Positions 26,418 through 35,916 are shown, numbered from the stretch's first letter. The stretch: 64,000 nt of DNA from Bacillus sonorensis NBRC 101234 = KCTC 13918 (GCF_001592005.1 NZ_BCVZ01000005.1:62001-126000); one strand, 5' to 3'. The notes: generated by a model from the sequence alone, not told the origin. Program-made: numbers and translations.

Positions 26418-27362
26418 TTATTTCGTCAAATTGTCTGTAATGAACTTCAGCTGTCCTTCTAAAGAAATCGGATCAGAAAAATAGAAGCCGATCGGGTCGA
26501 TTTTATAGACATGTCCATGTTTGACAGCGTCAAGATTTTTCCAGATGGATGTTTCAAACACGCCGCCGTCGTCTCCGCCTGATTGCCAAGGTCCGATAAA
26601 CATATAGTCTCCGGCGAAGTCAGGCAGCTTTTCTAAAGAAATGCTCGTATATCCAGGGCCTTGGCTGATCGCTTTTTCTTTTGTCAGCTTCGTTGCCTTT
26701 AAACCAAGATCTTGATAGATGATGCTTCCACCCCGTCCGTATTTATCTCCGAATACGTAAATTTCTTTTCCATTTGTCTGCATAACGGAAACCGTTTTGT
26801 CGCCCACGGCTTTTTGCACTTTAGATTTTGCCGCTGCAACTTTTTTATCCCACTCGGCCAGCCACTTTTCCGCTTTATCTTCAGTACCCGTCATTTTTCC
26901 GAAATCCCTCAGCTGTTCCGCGCTGCTCTTGCCATACTTCAAAGCAACAGTCGGCGCGATTTTTTCCATCTTCTCGATATCCACCTTTTGAGTTGTCCAT
27001 ACAACGATCAGATCCGGTTTTAAATTAATGATTTTTTCAGCAGACATACCGTCTCCAATGTTTGTCACACCATCGGTTTTCCCTTTGAAATACGGGTTTT
27101 GGAAAACCCTTTCAGATGCCCCGACCACTGGAATGCCAAGCGTCTTCAAGTATCCGTAGTAGTCGTCGGCCAGGACAACTACTCTTTTAGGATGCTTAGG
27201 AACTTTAACCGTTCCATTTTCAGCCTTGTATGTAATCGTTTCTTCCTTATTTGAGTCTGAAGAAGAACCTTTGCTTTCTGTTTTATTTCCGCATGCTGCC
27301 AGTGCTGTAATCAATAATAAGGCAAAGAATGCAGCAATGAATGTCCTGCGTCTAAAAGCCAT
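26418..27362 (-). CDS. Iron-siderophore-binding lipoprotein (FhuD/YxeB type)
   Basis: A 314-residue extracellular substrate-binding protein of a class III iron-siderophore ABC transporter. The signal peptide ends in LAAC (Cys24). The mature part has the periplasmic-binding fold with PKRVVVLADDYYGYLKTLG near 60 and IGDGMSAEKIINLKPDLIVVW near 105, and it is most like hydroxamate-siderophore receptors such as YxeB/FhuD (by recollection, not search). No permease or ATPase gene is nearby, so it must use a transporter encoded elsewhere. A near-consensus Fur box lies 30 bases upstream. In B. subtilis yqgT and yqgS are adjacent, so this gene is an insertion. Confidence 0.85.
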   Translation of the reverse strand: MAFRRRTFIAAFFALLLITALAACGNKTESKGSSSDSNKEETITYKAENGTVKVPKHPKRVVVLADDYYGYLKTLGIPVVGASERVFQNPYFKGKTDGVTNIGDGMSAEKIINLKPDLIVVWTTQKVDIEKMEKIAPTVALKYGKSSAEQLRDFGKMTGTEDKAEKWLAEWDKKVAAAKSKVQKAVGDKTVSVMQTNGKEIYVFGDKYGRGGSIIYQDLGLKATKLTKEKAISQGPGYTSISLEKLPDFAGDYMFIGPWQSGGDDGGVFETSIWKNLDAVKHGHVYKIDPIGFYFSDPISLEGQLKFITDNLTK

Positions 27363-27391
27363 ATATCATACCTTCCTTCCGAACTATTAGT

Positions 27392-27410
27392 GATAAAGAG
27401 AATCATTATC
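27392..27410 (-). promoter_or_regulatory. Fur box
   Basis: GATAAAGAGAATCATTATC agrees with the 19-bp Fur consensus GATAATGATAATCATTATC at 16 of 19 positions. It lies 30 bases before the siderophore-binding protein gene, so iron should repress that gene. Confidence 0.85.
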
Positions 27411-27485
27411 AATTCGATTATACCACAGCTTTTCATCCGTAAACCATTGTTTTTTTGAAACGATGAAACCGCGTCCAAAGAGCAT

Positions 27486-27519
27486 AAAAAAAGCTTCCAC
27501 TATGACAGCGGAAGCTTTT
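27486..27519 (-). terminator. Terminator of yqgS
   Basis: AAAAGCTTCC / GGAAGCTTTT stem and T run, directly after the stop codon. Confidence 0.85.
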
Positions 27520-27520
27520 C

Positions 27521-29431
27521 TCATTCTTTTTTATCGCCTTTCTTTTTGATGGAAGCTGACTGTTTTTTTAATCGTTCACTGTCATAAAATCTCAGCAAAT
27601 CGCCGTAAATGATTTGATCTGAGTATGAAAGCTCCTGTTTTGCTTTTTCAGCAAACGCTTCACAGCCATCTTTATTCTTCGTAGGCTTGCCGGTCGATTT
27701 ATCATAGCATACGCCATCCGTGTATACTTTATCTTTCGTAATGACGCTTCCGTCGCGGAGGACAGTGAATTCCATCTTATCTCCGGAAAACAGGTCGTTC
27801 CCAAACTGGACCTGATCGCTTGAATCAATCCCGAGCAGGTTGAGCAAAGTCGGACGGATATCAATCTGCCCGCCGACCGTATCAATCGTTTTCGGCTTTT
27901 TATCGGTGACGCCCGGGATGTGGATCACGAGCGGAACCCTTTGAAGCTGCACTTCCTCAAAAGGCGTAATTTCCTTGCCGAGGAATTGTCCCATCGCTTC
28001 ATTATGGTTTTCTGAAATTCCATAATGGTCGCCATACAAAACGATAACCGAATTGTCATACAGTCCATTCTCTTTCAGTTTTTCAATAAACCTTTTCAGT
28101 GCCTCATCCTGATAGCGGACGGTCGGAAAATATCGGTTCAATGTGCCGCTTTTTGAATCAAATTCATCAATCATTTTATCTTCTTCATCCAGCTCAAATG
28201 GGAAATGATTCGTCAACGTGATCAGACGGGTATAGAACGGCTGCGGGATGCCTTTCATAAGCTCTGCTGTCTGCTCAAAAAATTCTTTGTCTTTCAATCC
28301 CCACCCTACAGAGTTTTGATCATTCACATCATATGATTTGATATCGTAAAACTTGTCATACTTTAAAGAATCATACATGATGTCGCGGTTCCAGAAGCTT
28401 TTGTTGTTCGCATGAAAAACAGAAGAATAGTAGCCGTGGTTTTTCAAAATTTCAGGCATTGCCGTATATTCATTTGCCGCATTTGTAAAGAAGACCGCTC
28501 CCCTTCCCAAAGGATAAAGAGAGTTATCGACGATGAATTCAGAATCGGCGGTTTTTCCCTGCCCCGTCTGATGGTAAAAGTTGTCAAAGCTGTAGCTTTT
28601 TTTGATCAGGTCATTCAAATAAGGGGTGATTTCTTTGCCGTTCAATTTGCGGTTCACGACAAAGCTTTGTGTGGATTCCAAGGACACTAAAATGACGTTG
28701 CGCCCTTTGGCAATGCCGAACAGTTCCTTGTCCGGATCCGTCCGGTTTGCGCTGACATAGTTTTCAATTTCGGTGAGGCTGTTGCTGTCAGCCAACGCAC
28801 GCTGGGCGGACTGCTTGGACTGGATCAGTGCGTCGTAGATATGGAAATTATAGAGACTGATGTTCTTGACGAGCACTTCCCTGTCAAACGATCTCGTCAA
28901 GAGCTGCGGCCGTTCTGTTTCCGATACGCCCAAATTGAAAAAGAAAACGGCGGCGACAAAAAGAAAATAAGCCGCCCGCTCTTTCCTTGTCGCAGCACCG
29001 CCTGCTTTCACCGGCTGGCGCTTGTACAGCCAAATCAAAATTACGATATCGACGGCCAAAAGCAGATCGGCGGGCATGAACAACGAGTTGATGCTGCTTC
29101 CCAAATCACCCATGTTATTCGTCTGAAATAGTACAGGAATCGTCAGAAAGTCATTATAAAAACGGTAGAAAATCATATTTGCCAAGAGGACGAGCGTCAG
29201 AATGATGCTGGCCCCGATGATAAAGCGGTTTCTGTTTTTTTCTTTAAAAAACAGCCCGATTCCAAATACAAACAGCAAAAAGCTTAATGGGTTGATAAAC
29301 AATATAAACTCCTGCATGAAGTTTTCAATTTTAATATTGAAGCTTGTTTTGTAAACGACATACGTTTTCAGCCACATCAGCAATGTCGCAATGAACAAAA
29401 ATGAAATTTTCGAAAAAAATGACTTTTGCAT
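27521..29431 (-). CDS. yqgS: Lipoteichoic acid synthase-family protein YqgS
   Basis: A 636-residue membrane enzyme of the LtaS family, which polymerises glycerol phosphate from phosphatidylglycerol onto the lipid anchor of lipoteichoic acid. Five N-terminal membrane segments (about 7-30, 38-62, 70-90, 117-136, 152-170) are followed by an extracellular sulfatase-fold domain. The metal-site Glu252 in SLEST and the nucleophile Thr294 in [10 protein letters not shown] are present, as is the GDHYG metal motif. In B. subtilis YqgS is a minor synthase. The basic, Lys-rich C-terminal tail is typical. Confidence 0.92.
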   Translation of the reverse strand: MQKSFFSKISFLFIATLLMWLKTYVVYKTSFNIKIENFMQEFILFINPLSFLLFVFGIGLFFKEKNRNRFIIGASIILTLVLLANMIFYRFYNDFLTIPVLFQTNNMGDLGSSINSLFMPADLLLAVDIVILIWLYKRQPVKAGGAATRKERAAYFLFVAAVFFFNLGVSETERPQLLTRSFDREVLVKNISLYNFHIYDALIQSKQSAQRALADSNSLTEIENYVSANRTDPDKELFGIAKGRNVILVSLESTQSFVVNRKLNGKEITPYLNDLIKKSYSFDNFYHQTGQGKTADSEFIVDNSLYPLGRGAVFFTNAANEYTAMPEILKNHGYYSSVFHANNKSFWNRDIMYDSLKYDKFYDIKSYDVNDQNSVGWGLKDKEFFEQTAELMKGIPQPFYTRLITLTNHFPFELDEEDKMIDEFDSKSGTLNRYFPTVRYQDEALKRFIEKLKENGLYDNSVIVLYGDHYGISENHNEAMGQFLGKEITPFEEVQLQRVPLVIHIPGVTDKKPKTIDTVGGQIDIRPTLLNLLGIDSSDQVQFGNDLFSGDKMEFTVLRDGSVITKDKVYTDGVCYDKSTGKPTKNKDGCEAFAEKAKQELSYSDQIIYGDLLRFYDSERLKKQSASIKKKGDKKE

Positions 29432-29571
29432 TCCAATCCTCCCTATAGAGCAAAACTCGGGCAGATTCCTTCAATTGTACGTTTTTGAAAAGATACCAAA
29501 AATAACTAAATTATATCTTAACTTGTCTGTACAAAAAAATCAATCCATTAAACAAGGTGTTATAAACGGTT

Positions 29572-30543
29572 TCATTGAAGCTGAGCCTGGCTCTTCAGCC
29601 ATGCGTTCTTGGCGATCCAAGCCCCTCCGATGACCCCAGCATCATTCCCGAGGGTAGCGATGACGATGTCGGCAGCTTCTCCCGCTCTTGGAAACACGTA
29701 TTTTTTAAAGGATTTTTCAACATTGGCGCGAAGGATTTCGCCCGCTTTTGACACACCGCCGCCAATGACGATTTTTGAAGGGTTCAGGGAACTTGCCAAA
29801 TTGCCGAGAACCAGTCCCAAATGATTGGTTACATAACCGATCACATCTGTTGCGACAGGGTCGCATTGCTCCGCGGCTTCAAAGATATCGCGGGATGTTA
29901 AAGACTCATATTTGTTTAAAACGGTTTCACAGTCGCCCGCTGCCATTTTCTCCTTGGCGATTCTCACAATGCCGGTCGCGGACGCGATGGTTTCAATACA
30001 GCCGGTTTTCCCGCAGTTGCATGGGGCTCCCCCTTCTGCAACAGAACAGATGTGGCCGATTTCTCCGCCGGCTCCGTTTACTCCATGGACAATTTCTCCG
30101 TTTACAATAATACCCCCGCCGACTCCTGTACCTAACGTAACAAGAATCAAATCCTTGGCGCCGTCTCCTGCACCTTTCCACATTTCCCCGAGGGCAGCGA
30201 TGTTTGCATCGTTTTCGATGACGGCAGGCAAGCCTGTTTCCGCTTCCAAGTGATCTTTTAAAGGATAGTTTTCCCAGCCCATATTTGTCGTTTTGTAGAC
30301 AACTCCGGTCTCAATATTGACCGGTCCCGGCGCACCCATTCCGATATATTTTAATATGTGCTTCGGTTTGCCGATTTCCCTCAGTTTGCTGTCAATCGCC
30401 TTTGCTATGCTGACCGTCACCGTATTTCCCGATTTATCCGTCGGTATTTCCCACTTGTGTTTGATTTCCCCATAAGCGCTTACAAAAGCAAGTTTTACAG
30501 TCGTTCCCCCGAGGTCGATCCCGACCAGCCAGCTTTCATTCAT
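29572..30543 (-). CDS. glcK: Glucokinase GlcK (ROK family)
   Basis: Phosphorylates glucose with ATP. The 323-residue cytosolic protein has the ATP-binding [13 protein letters not shown] at the start, the catalytic Asp of [12 protein letters not shown] near 105, and the ROK zinc motif CNCGKTGC near 175. Nearly identical in layout to B. subtilis GlcK (yqgR). It is preceded on the same strand by yqgQ, 29 bases upstream, and the pair probably forms one transcript. Glucose phosphorylation here concerns glucose released inside the cell, since most external glucose comes through the PTS (family knowledge). Confidence 0.95.
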   Translation of the reverse strand: MNESWLVGIDLGGTTVKLAFVSAYGEIKHKWEIPTDKSGNTVTVSIAKAIDSKLREIGKPKHILKYIGMGAPGPVNIETGVVYKTTNMGWENYPLKDHLEAETGLPAVIENDANIAALGEMWKGAGDGAKDLILVTLGTGVGGGIIVNGEIVHGVNGAGGEIGHICSVAEGGAPCNCGKTGCIETIASATGIVRIAKEKMAAGDCETVLNKYESLTSRDIFEAAEQCDPVATDVIGYVTNHLGLVLGNLASSLNPSKIVIGGGVSKAGEILRANVEKSFKKYVFPRAGEAADIVIATLGNDAGVIGGAWIAKNAWLKSQAQLQ

Positions 30544-30572
30544 CTTTTAGTCCCCCTTACAACCCAACTGTT

Positions 30573-30770
30573 TTATTTTCTCTTTATATTTGTCAGTTCA
30601 TTCTGCAAAATCGTCATGGCTTGTGCCCATTCTTCTTTTTCTATCAGGTTTGAAAGAAGCATTTCTTTGAGTTCGTCCATCATATATTCGAGCTCCAGCT
30701 CCCGATCTCCGAAATACACATAGCAGCCGAATCGCTTCAGCAATACCTGAACATCATATGCTGTTTTCAT
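30573..30770 (-). CDS. yqgQ: YqgQ (DUF910) small protein
   Basis: A 65-residue cytosolic protein of the DUF910 family, a small three-helix bundle possibly binding single-stranded nucleic acid (inferred in the family from structure). TAYDVQVLLKRFGCYVYFG and the RELELEYMMDELKEM helix are the recognisable parts. ATG at 30770 is chosen because GGTGA lies five bases upstream and it matches the B. subtilis start; an in-frame ATG at 30782 lacks a site. It precedes glcK. Confidence 0.82.
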   Translation of the reverse strand: MKTAYDVQVLLKRFGCYVYFGDRELELEYMMDELKEMLLSNLIEKEEWAQAMTILQNELTNIKRK

Positions 30771-30832
30771 TTGATTCACCATTCTTTTTAAGACCTAACA
30801 ATAGCGTATAAATAATCGGGTTTTGCGTCAAG

Positions 30833-30863
30833 CAAAAAAAAGCCTGCTTTCTGATTGAAAACA
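30833..30863 (-). terminator. Terminator of the GerA-family gene
   Basis: CTGTTTTC / GAAAGCAG stem (one G-U pair) followed by GCTTTTTTTT on the minus strand, just after the stop codon. Confidence 0.7.
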
Positions 30864-30867
30864 GACT

Positions 30868-32322
30868 TTAGCGGTCAGGGTCCTGCGGGTCCAAAAAAAC
30901 GGGCCTTCTATTTTTCAGCGGCATTGGCGTGCGGATCGCGATATCACGGAAAGCTCTGTAATTGAAGGGAATAAACGGCCATAAATAAGGGACATGAAAA
31001 GATTTCATCCTTGCCAAATAAATGATCCAACAAAATATTCCGACGATAAAGCCTATCGGACCGAAAGCGCCTGCGGCGAGGAGAAGCACGAGTCTGACAA
31101 GGCGGTTTGCAATGCTCATCTCATAGCTCGGCGTGGCGAACGTACCGATCGCTGCGATTGCAAGGTACAGAACGACCTCATGAGAGAAAAGTCCGACCTG
31201 CACCGCCACTTCGCCTATCATTAAGGCCGCCACAAGACCGAGGGCTGTAGCAAGGGATGAAGGGGTGTGAATCGCGGCCATTCTCATCATATCGACCCCT
31301 ACTTCGATGATCAGGAACTGAGCCAGCAAAGGAATCGCTCCTTTTTTTTCCGGCCCGATATATTGAAGGGCGTCCGGGAGCAATTCGGGATGAATCGAAA
31401 CCAAAAACCATAGCGGCAGTAAAAAGATCGACGCCAGCACCGATATAAAGCGGACCATCCTCAAATAAGCGCCTGCAAGCGGCTTATTTCTGTACTCTTC
31501 GGCATGCTGCATATGGTGCCAAAAGGTTACGGGCGTGATCAGAGCGCTGGGTGACCCGTCAACAAAAACGAGAATGTGGCCTTCATACAAATGCACGGCC
31601 GCCGTATCGGGCCTTTCTGTATAGCGTACCGTCGGGTAGGGATTCCAATGCCGGCCGCCGATGTATTCTTCCAGCGTTTTTTCAGCCATTGTCAGCGCGT
31701 CCGTATCGATGGCTTCCAGTGATTTCTTCAGCTTTTTCACATTTTCCAAATCGGCGATGTCTTCAAGATAGCAAATGACGACATCAGTTTTGCTTCTTCT
31801 TCCGACTTGCAGAAACTCCATTCTTAATGACCTGTCGCGGATTCTCCTTCTTGTCAATGCCGTGTTAAACACTATTGTTTCAACAAAACCGTCTCTCGAC
31901 CCTCTGACGACTCGTTCATTATCAGGCTCTTCCGGGCTTCTCGCCGGGTAAGTTCTCGCATCTATCATAATGGCGTGATCAATACCGTCGGCGAGCAAAA
32001 CGGCCGGGCCCGCCAGCACCTGTGCAGCTGCTTTGTCGAGGTCGTCCTCTGTCTCAATTTCAATATAGGGGATGTACGTCTTGATCAGCTTTTCCAGCGG
32101 ATCGTCTTCCAAACATTCAGGGGAAAGCTTTGAGAGATTTTTCAGCAGGTGGTGCATAATATCATCTTTTACAAACCCGTCGACCAAATATAACGCCATC
32201 TTTCTTCCGGCATAGATCATATCAAGCCGGATCATGTCAAAGCTTTTGTCGACCCCCAACTTTTCATTCAAATATTCGATATTTTCAGCCAAACTTTCTT
32301 GGACATACTGTTTTTTTTCCAT
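30868..32322 (-). CDS. GerA-family spore membrane protein, SpoVAF-like
   Basis: A 484-residue member of the GerA/SpoVAF family. The N-terminal soluble domain (about 1-270) includes EDPLEKLIKTYIPYIEIET and RRIRDRSLRMEFLQVGRRSKTDV; the C-terminal half has five membrane segments at about 290-315, 325-350, 358-380, 385-405 and 415-440. The DGSPSALITPVTFW motif is typical of the family. It resembles SpoVAF more than a nutrient receptor A subunit, and no B or C receptor gene is present, so it may form a channel with SpoVAE-like partner elsewhere (inference). It is not found at this place in B. subtilis. Its ribosome site lies in an inverted repeat. Confidence 0.82.
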   Translation of the reverse strand: MEKKQYVQESLAENIEYLNEKLGVDKSFDMIRLDMIYAGRKMALYLVDGFVKDDIMHHLLKNLSKLSPECLEDDPLEKLIKTYIPYIEIETEDDLDKAAAQVLAGPAVLLADGIDHAIMIDARTYPARSPEEPDNERVVRGSRDGFVETIVFNTALTRRRIRDRSLRMEFLQVGRRSKTDVVICYLEDIADLENVKKLKKSLEAIDTDALTMAEKTLEEYIGGRHWNPYPTVRYTERPDTAAVHLYEGHILVFVDGSPSALITPVTFWHHMQHAEEYRNKPLAGAYLRMVRFISVLASIFLLPLWFLVSIHPELLPDALQYIGPEKKGAIPLLAQFLIIEVGVDMMRMAAIHTPSSLATALGLVAALMIGEVAVQVGLFSHEVVLYLAIAAIGTFATPSYEMSIANRLVRLVLLLAAGAFGPIGFIVGIFCWIIYLARMKSFHVPYLWPFIPFNYRAFRDIAIRTPMPLKNRRPVFLDPQDPDR

Positions 32323-32324
32323 GC

Positions 32325-32385
32325 AAAAGCTCCCGTCAAATCAATCTGTCTTCATCAGACCATTTTTAACATAACGGGAGCTTTT
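32325..32385 (-). repeat. Perfect 12-bp inverted repeat across the SpoVAF-like ribosome site
   Basis: AAAAGCTCCCGT (32325-32336) and ACGGGAGCTTTT (32374-32385), 37 bases apart, are exact complements. On the minus-strand transcript the second arm contains GGGAG, the ribosome site, 4 bases before the start codon of the GerA-family gene. The structure could also end gluP transcripts, but no T run follows it. Confidence 0.75.
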
Positions 32386-32394
32386 CATACTTTT

Positions 32395-33933
32395 TTATTG
32401 CGCCATTTCATTGTTAATTTCTTTTTTCAGCGTTTTATACATGTCTTCATCAGGTTTTTCTTTTAGCGCTTTTTCAACGGTCTGCTCGGCTTTCTCCAAT
32501 TCGCCTTTTCTATTGTACAGCCAAGCTAAATTATAAAGGGAAGCGTGATCAGTTGGATCTTTTTCAACGACGGCCGCGAGTCTTTTTTCAGCAGAATCGT
32601 ATTCACCGAGCTGAATTTCAGCAGTGGCGAGCACTTTCAGAATGTCGGTTGAAGCGTCCTTTCGCCCGGCAGCTTCCTGCAAGACGTCCTTCACCTTTCT
32701 ATACTCGCCTTCTTGATACAACTTCCCTGCCTTATACAGCAGGGCGCTTTCCTGAACGGGTGTGGAATGAAAGCCCCAGTAGAGGGCTCCCCCTCCTATG
32801 ATCAGCACGAGAACCCAGCCAATCACCCGCTGCGCCAGCCTTTTTTTCTCTGGAAGCCCGACGGCCATTGCCGAAAGTAACCCCCCGACCAATCCGCCGA
32901 TATGCCCGGCATTGTCAATGTTTGAAACGGCGAAGCCGAGCCCGAGGTTGAGGATGATCATAACCATAATATTGGTTCCAATCGTTTTTAAGAAGGCCTT
33001 CCGATTCGAAAAAGCAAGGAACAACAGAGCTCCCAGACAGCCGAAGATCGCCCCCGATGCTCCCGCCGAAGGATACGGACTAAACAAAAAGCTGCCGATC
33101 GAACCGAAAACACCGGCTGTTATGTAAATGATAAGAAAACGGAATGAACCGAAAACCCTCTCGGCCGCCGCTCCTACTGATAATAACGCAAACGTGTTGA
33201 ACATGAGATGAATCAATCCGATATGAAGAATGATCGGAGTGACGAACCTCCACCATTCTCCCGCCAATATCAAACTATTTTCTTTTGCGCCAAAACGAAT
33301 GAGTGTTTCGGTATTTTGGCTTCCTCCGGCTAATTCTAATAAAAGAAACATGATCACCTGAAGGCCGGCGAAGAACCAGGTAAACACCGGTTTGCCCTTT
33401 TCAAAAACCGCGGCTTCCCGCTTTCTTTCTTCCTCTTTTCGTCTGGCAGCAGCAAGCGCTTCGGCCCTGATGGATTCGACTTCTTCATAAGTTGCATGTC
33501 TGAAGCGCTCCGGCACTTCACCGAAATTTGTATTTAATGCAATCGCGATTTTATTGAAGCCGGCTTCGATCGAGGTTTCATCGATAAAAATCGGCGCAAT
33601 GCTGACTCTCTTGGCCTCAACCGGATGACTGACGACATCTTCCCATTCATCGACAGGCGCCTGCGCTGATAAATAAATGGTTAATACAGAGAGCTTCCGT
33701 CTGCCTGAGACGACCCTCAAGCGCTCCGTTCTCTCCATTAAAGATTCAAGATCGCGGACAAGCTCCTGTCTAAAATCAACATCCTTCCGGAAGATGCGGA
33801 CCAAATCATATGGCGCGTTTCCCCCGGCTTCAAGCCAGGCTTCTCCGAACGAAGCCGGCGCCTGAACAAGCTCAAAATCCCGCTGTAATAGATGCTTGAT
33901 GATATACCAGTACATATAATCAAATGAATACAT
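32395..33933 (-). CDS. gluP: Rhomboid intramembrane protease GluP
   Basis: A 512-residue rhomboid protease (yqgP) that cuts membrane proteins inside the bilayer. An N-terminal cytosolic domain (about 1-170) precedes six to seven membrane segments with the HIGLIHLMFNTFAL motif, the catalytic Ser in GASGAIFG and the catalytic His in GHIGGLVGG; two TPR-like repeats (SALLYKAGKLYQEGE, ASLYNLAWLYNRKGE) form the C-terminal domain. In B. subtilis it cleaves the magnesium transporter MgtE with FtsH. ATG at 33933 follows GGAGCG and matches the family start; an ATG at 33963 overlaps a TATAAT. Confidence 0.92.
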   Translation of the reverse strand: MYSFDYMYWYIIKHLLQRDFELVQAPASFGEAWLEAGGNAPYDLVRIFRKDVDFRQELVRDLESLMERTERLRVVSGRRKLSVLTIYLSAQAPVDEWEDVVSHPVEAKRVSIAPIFIDETSIEAGFNKIAIALNTNFGEVPERFRHATYEEVESIRAEALAAARRKEEERKREAAVFEKGKPVFTWFFAGLQVIMFLLLELAGGSQNTETLIRFGAKENSLILAGEWWRFVTPIILHIGLIHLMFNTFALLSVGAAAERVFGSFRFLIIYITAGVFGSIGSFLFSPYPSAGASGAIFGCLGALLFLAFSNRKAFLKTIGTNIMVMIILNLGLGFAVSNIDNAGHIGGLVGGLLSAMAVGLPEKKRLAQRVIGWVLVLIIGGGALYWGFHSTPVQESALLYKAGKLYQEGEYRKVKDVLQEAAGRKDASTDILKVLATAEIQLGEYDSAEKRLAAVVEKDPTDHASLYNLAWLYNRKGELEKAEQTVEKALKEKPDEDMYKTLKKEINNEMAQ

Positions 33934-34009
33934 AGCGTCGCTCCACAATTGGTTTTTGTTCATTATAACAAGAAACCGCCCTCATTGCGCGGCTCCTGTC
34001 TGTCCGGGC

Positions 34010-34039
34010 ATGAAAAAATCCCGTTCTAGACGGGATTTA
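34010..34039 (-). terminator. Terminator of yqgO
   Basis: AATCCCGTCT / AGAACGGGATT stem followed by TTTTTT on the minus strand; it starts at the yqgO stop codon. Confidence 0.8.
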
Positions 34040-34210
34040 AAAAGCCTGCTGGATAAACTTATTTCGGAAAAACGGAATTCTCATGATCCAATGAATGAAG
34101 TAGTGGCGGATTCGGTCGCGGCCAAGAATGAAATTGATCACACGATAGCGGTTTTGAAAAAATACGAGAGCGGCAAGTGTGCCTAATACGATAAAAGTCA
34201 TTTTCCTCAT
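34037..34210 (-). CDS. yqgO: YqgO small membrane-associated protein
   Basis: A 57-residue open reading frame between gluP and yqgN: it starts MRKMTFIVLGTLAALVFF and continues QNRYRVINFILGRDRIRHYF and then WIMRIPFFRNKFIQQAF. It has one hydrophobic segment (5-18) followed by a strongly basic, aromatic tail. AGGAGGGATCAT precedes the ATG, and a terminator begins at the stop. It corresponds by position to B. subtilis yqgO. Function is unknown. Confidence 0.75.
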   Translation of the reverse strand: MRKMTFIVLGTLAALVFFQNRYRVINFILGRDRIRHYFIHWIMRIPFFRNKFIQQAF

Positions 34211-34256
34211 ATGATCCCTCCTATAACCGTATCGTGTCTCATTTTCCGATATTTAT

Positions 34257-34817
34257 TCAGCTGCAACCCCATGTTGCTTTATCTGTGAAAATCCGGTTGA
34301 CCGGAATATCATGCTCTTCGCGGGGAACCCGCTCAATCATTTGGCAGTGGAAAGCAAGTGAGGCCGTCTCATGATGAAAACCGGCTAAATATCTGTCGTA
34401 ATAACCGCCTCCATAGCCGATTCTATAGCCATGCCGATCAAAGCATACGCCCGGAACGAGGATGAGGTCGATGTCTTGAGGCATGATCAGGTCTGTTTTA
34501 TGTATGATCGGTTCCTGGAGTCCGAAGTAGACAACCTCCAGCTCGCTGTCATCTTTAAAACGGCGGAATTGCATGTCTTTTGTTTCCGGAAGGCATTTTG
34601 GTATACATACCGTCTTTCCTTCGCGCCAGGCCCGTTCAATAATCGGCCTTGTCGGAACTTCCGGCTTTCGTGATATGGTAAGGGCGATGACAGACGATTC
34701 TGTCCATTGCCTTGACTGAAAGAATGCATGATGGATCGCTTCCGTTTTTTGCTGAAATTCTTCGTCTGTAAGCTTTGCAAGTTTCTCTCTCACATCGCTT
34801 CTCAACAATCGTTTCAC
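34257..34817 (-). CDS. yqgN: 5-formyltetrahydrofolate cyclo-ligase YqgN
   Basis: ATP-dependent enzyme that turns 5-formyltetrahydrofolate into 5,10-methenyltetrahydrofolate, about 186 residues. The C-terminal GYGGGYYDRYLAG motif (near 135) is the ATP-binding glycine loop and PGVCFDRHGYRIG precedes it; the N-terminal TRPIIERAWREGKTVCIPK is also typical. The start is either GTG at 34817 (spaced nine bases from GAGGGG and matching the family) or GTG at 34826, which overlaps the ribosome site. It lies between rpmGA and yqgO. Confidence 0.9.
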   Translation of the reverse strand: MKRLLRSDVREKLAKLTDEEFQQKTEAIHHAFFQSRQWTESSVIALTISRKPEVPTRPIIERAWREGKTVCIPKCLPETKDMQFRRFKDDSELEVVYFGLQEPIIHKTDLIMPQDIDLILVPGVCFDRHGYRIGYGGGYYDRYLAGFHHETASLAFHCQMIERVPREEHDIPVNRIFTDKATWGCS

Positions 34818-34867
34818 TTCGCTCACCCCCTCTTATATTGAAAAAACAGCAGGAAAATTCCTGCTGC

Positions 34868-35017
<150 letters not shown>

Positions 35018-35550
35018 TTATTTTCCCTCCAAACTATATATCATTTGCTGTTCAGACTTATCTATAATACCACTTATGGCGCCGGAATGCCAGGCGTTTT
35101 TTTCAGTTTGTCGCGGTTTGGCGAAAAGATTCCGGATAAACGTCTCTTCAACATGCTTTTTCATATTTGCCGGACCAAACGAAAAACTCTGGCGGCCGCC
35201 ATGCTTCCCTGTCCCGAAGGAAGGGCGGACATATGATCCGCTTCTCCATGCCCAATGCTTCGGCGGCTGACAGGCGGAATCTGTCACCTAATTATGTCAG
35301 CTGCAGTGATTATAGTAAGCAATTTTTAAATGAGCGCTAGAAAATGAAAACTCGGTTCGAATATTATCTTGAGAAGATGTTTTCCAGGCGCGCCGTTTGA
35401 TCATCATCCCCTCCCCGGAAAGCTTTTTTTCTTAAAACCAATCCTATGCCGCAATGAACATTAACTTTTTCGACAAAATTTTTATTTTTTTTATTAATTC
35501 CTTTTGAAGCAAGCGTTTTTATGGTATAAAAAAGAAGGAGAAAATAAGAA
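35018..35550. other. Intergenic region without a recognisable gene
   Basis: About 530 bases between rpmGA and yqzD. The possible reading frames have no ribosome site or recognisable product. In B. subtilis yqgM and yqgL lie here; they are not seen. TTGAAG (35504-35509) and TATAAA (35525-35530), 15 bases apart, may be a weak promoter for yqzD. A GC-rich part around 35160-35280 holds no clear hairpin terminator. Confidence 0.5.
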
Positions 35551-35565
35551 TTGAAGGTGATGAAC

Positions 35566-35916
35566 GTGGAAATTGCTATCATTGCGCTGCTCATTGTCAG
35601 CATTGCGCTGATCGCATTCTCATATTTTCAGAGAGAACCGATTAAAGAAGTTGAACAGGAGCTTGAAACGCTTCAGCTGTCTGCCATGCAGGAAATCTAT
35701 AAGCTGAAAAAGAAAATGACGGTGCTTGAAGAAGAGCTTCTCGATTCAAATGTTGTCGTTCGCAGGCCGAACGCAGGCATCAGCCAGCATATCGCAAAGC
35801 AAATTCTTTCAAAATATCAAAACGGCATGTCTGAAGAAGCGATTGCCAAAGCAGAGCATGTCTCAGTTGAAGATGTGAAGGCGATCATTAAAGATAATGA
35901 GAGGGTGCTTGTATGA
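35566..35916 (+). CDS. yqzD: YqzD, membrane-anchored coiled-coil protein
   Basis: A 116-residue protein with one N-terminal membrane segment (about 2-20, IAIIALLIVSIALIAF), a coiled coil (about 28-60, EVEQELETLQLSAMQEIYKL) and a C-terminal helix-turn-helix-like part (ISKYQNGMSEEAIAKAEHVSVEDVKAII-type) seen in small DUF6115-type proteins. The start is GTG at 35566, five bases after GAAGGTGA; TTG at 35551 and ATG at 35560 are in frame alternatives. It overlaps yqzC by four bases (ATGA). Function unknown. Confidence 0.75.
   Translation: MEIAIIALLIVSIALIAFSYFQREPIKEVEQELETLQLSAMQEIYKLKKKMTVLEEELLDSNVVVRRPNAGISQHIAKQILSKYQNGMSEEAIAKAEHVSVEDVKAIIKDNERVLV

Noticed and set aside
35018..35340. Overlapping frames after rpmGA as possible yqgM/yqgL remnants
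   Set aside because: Neither strand gives recognisable similarity and no start signal is present.
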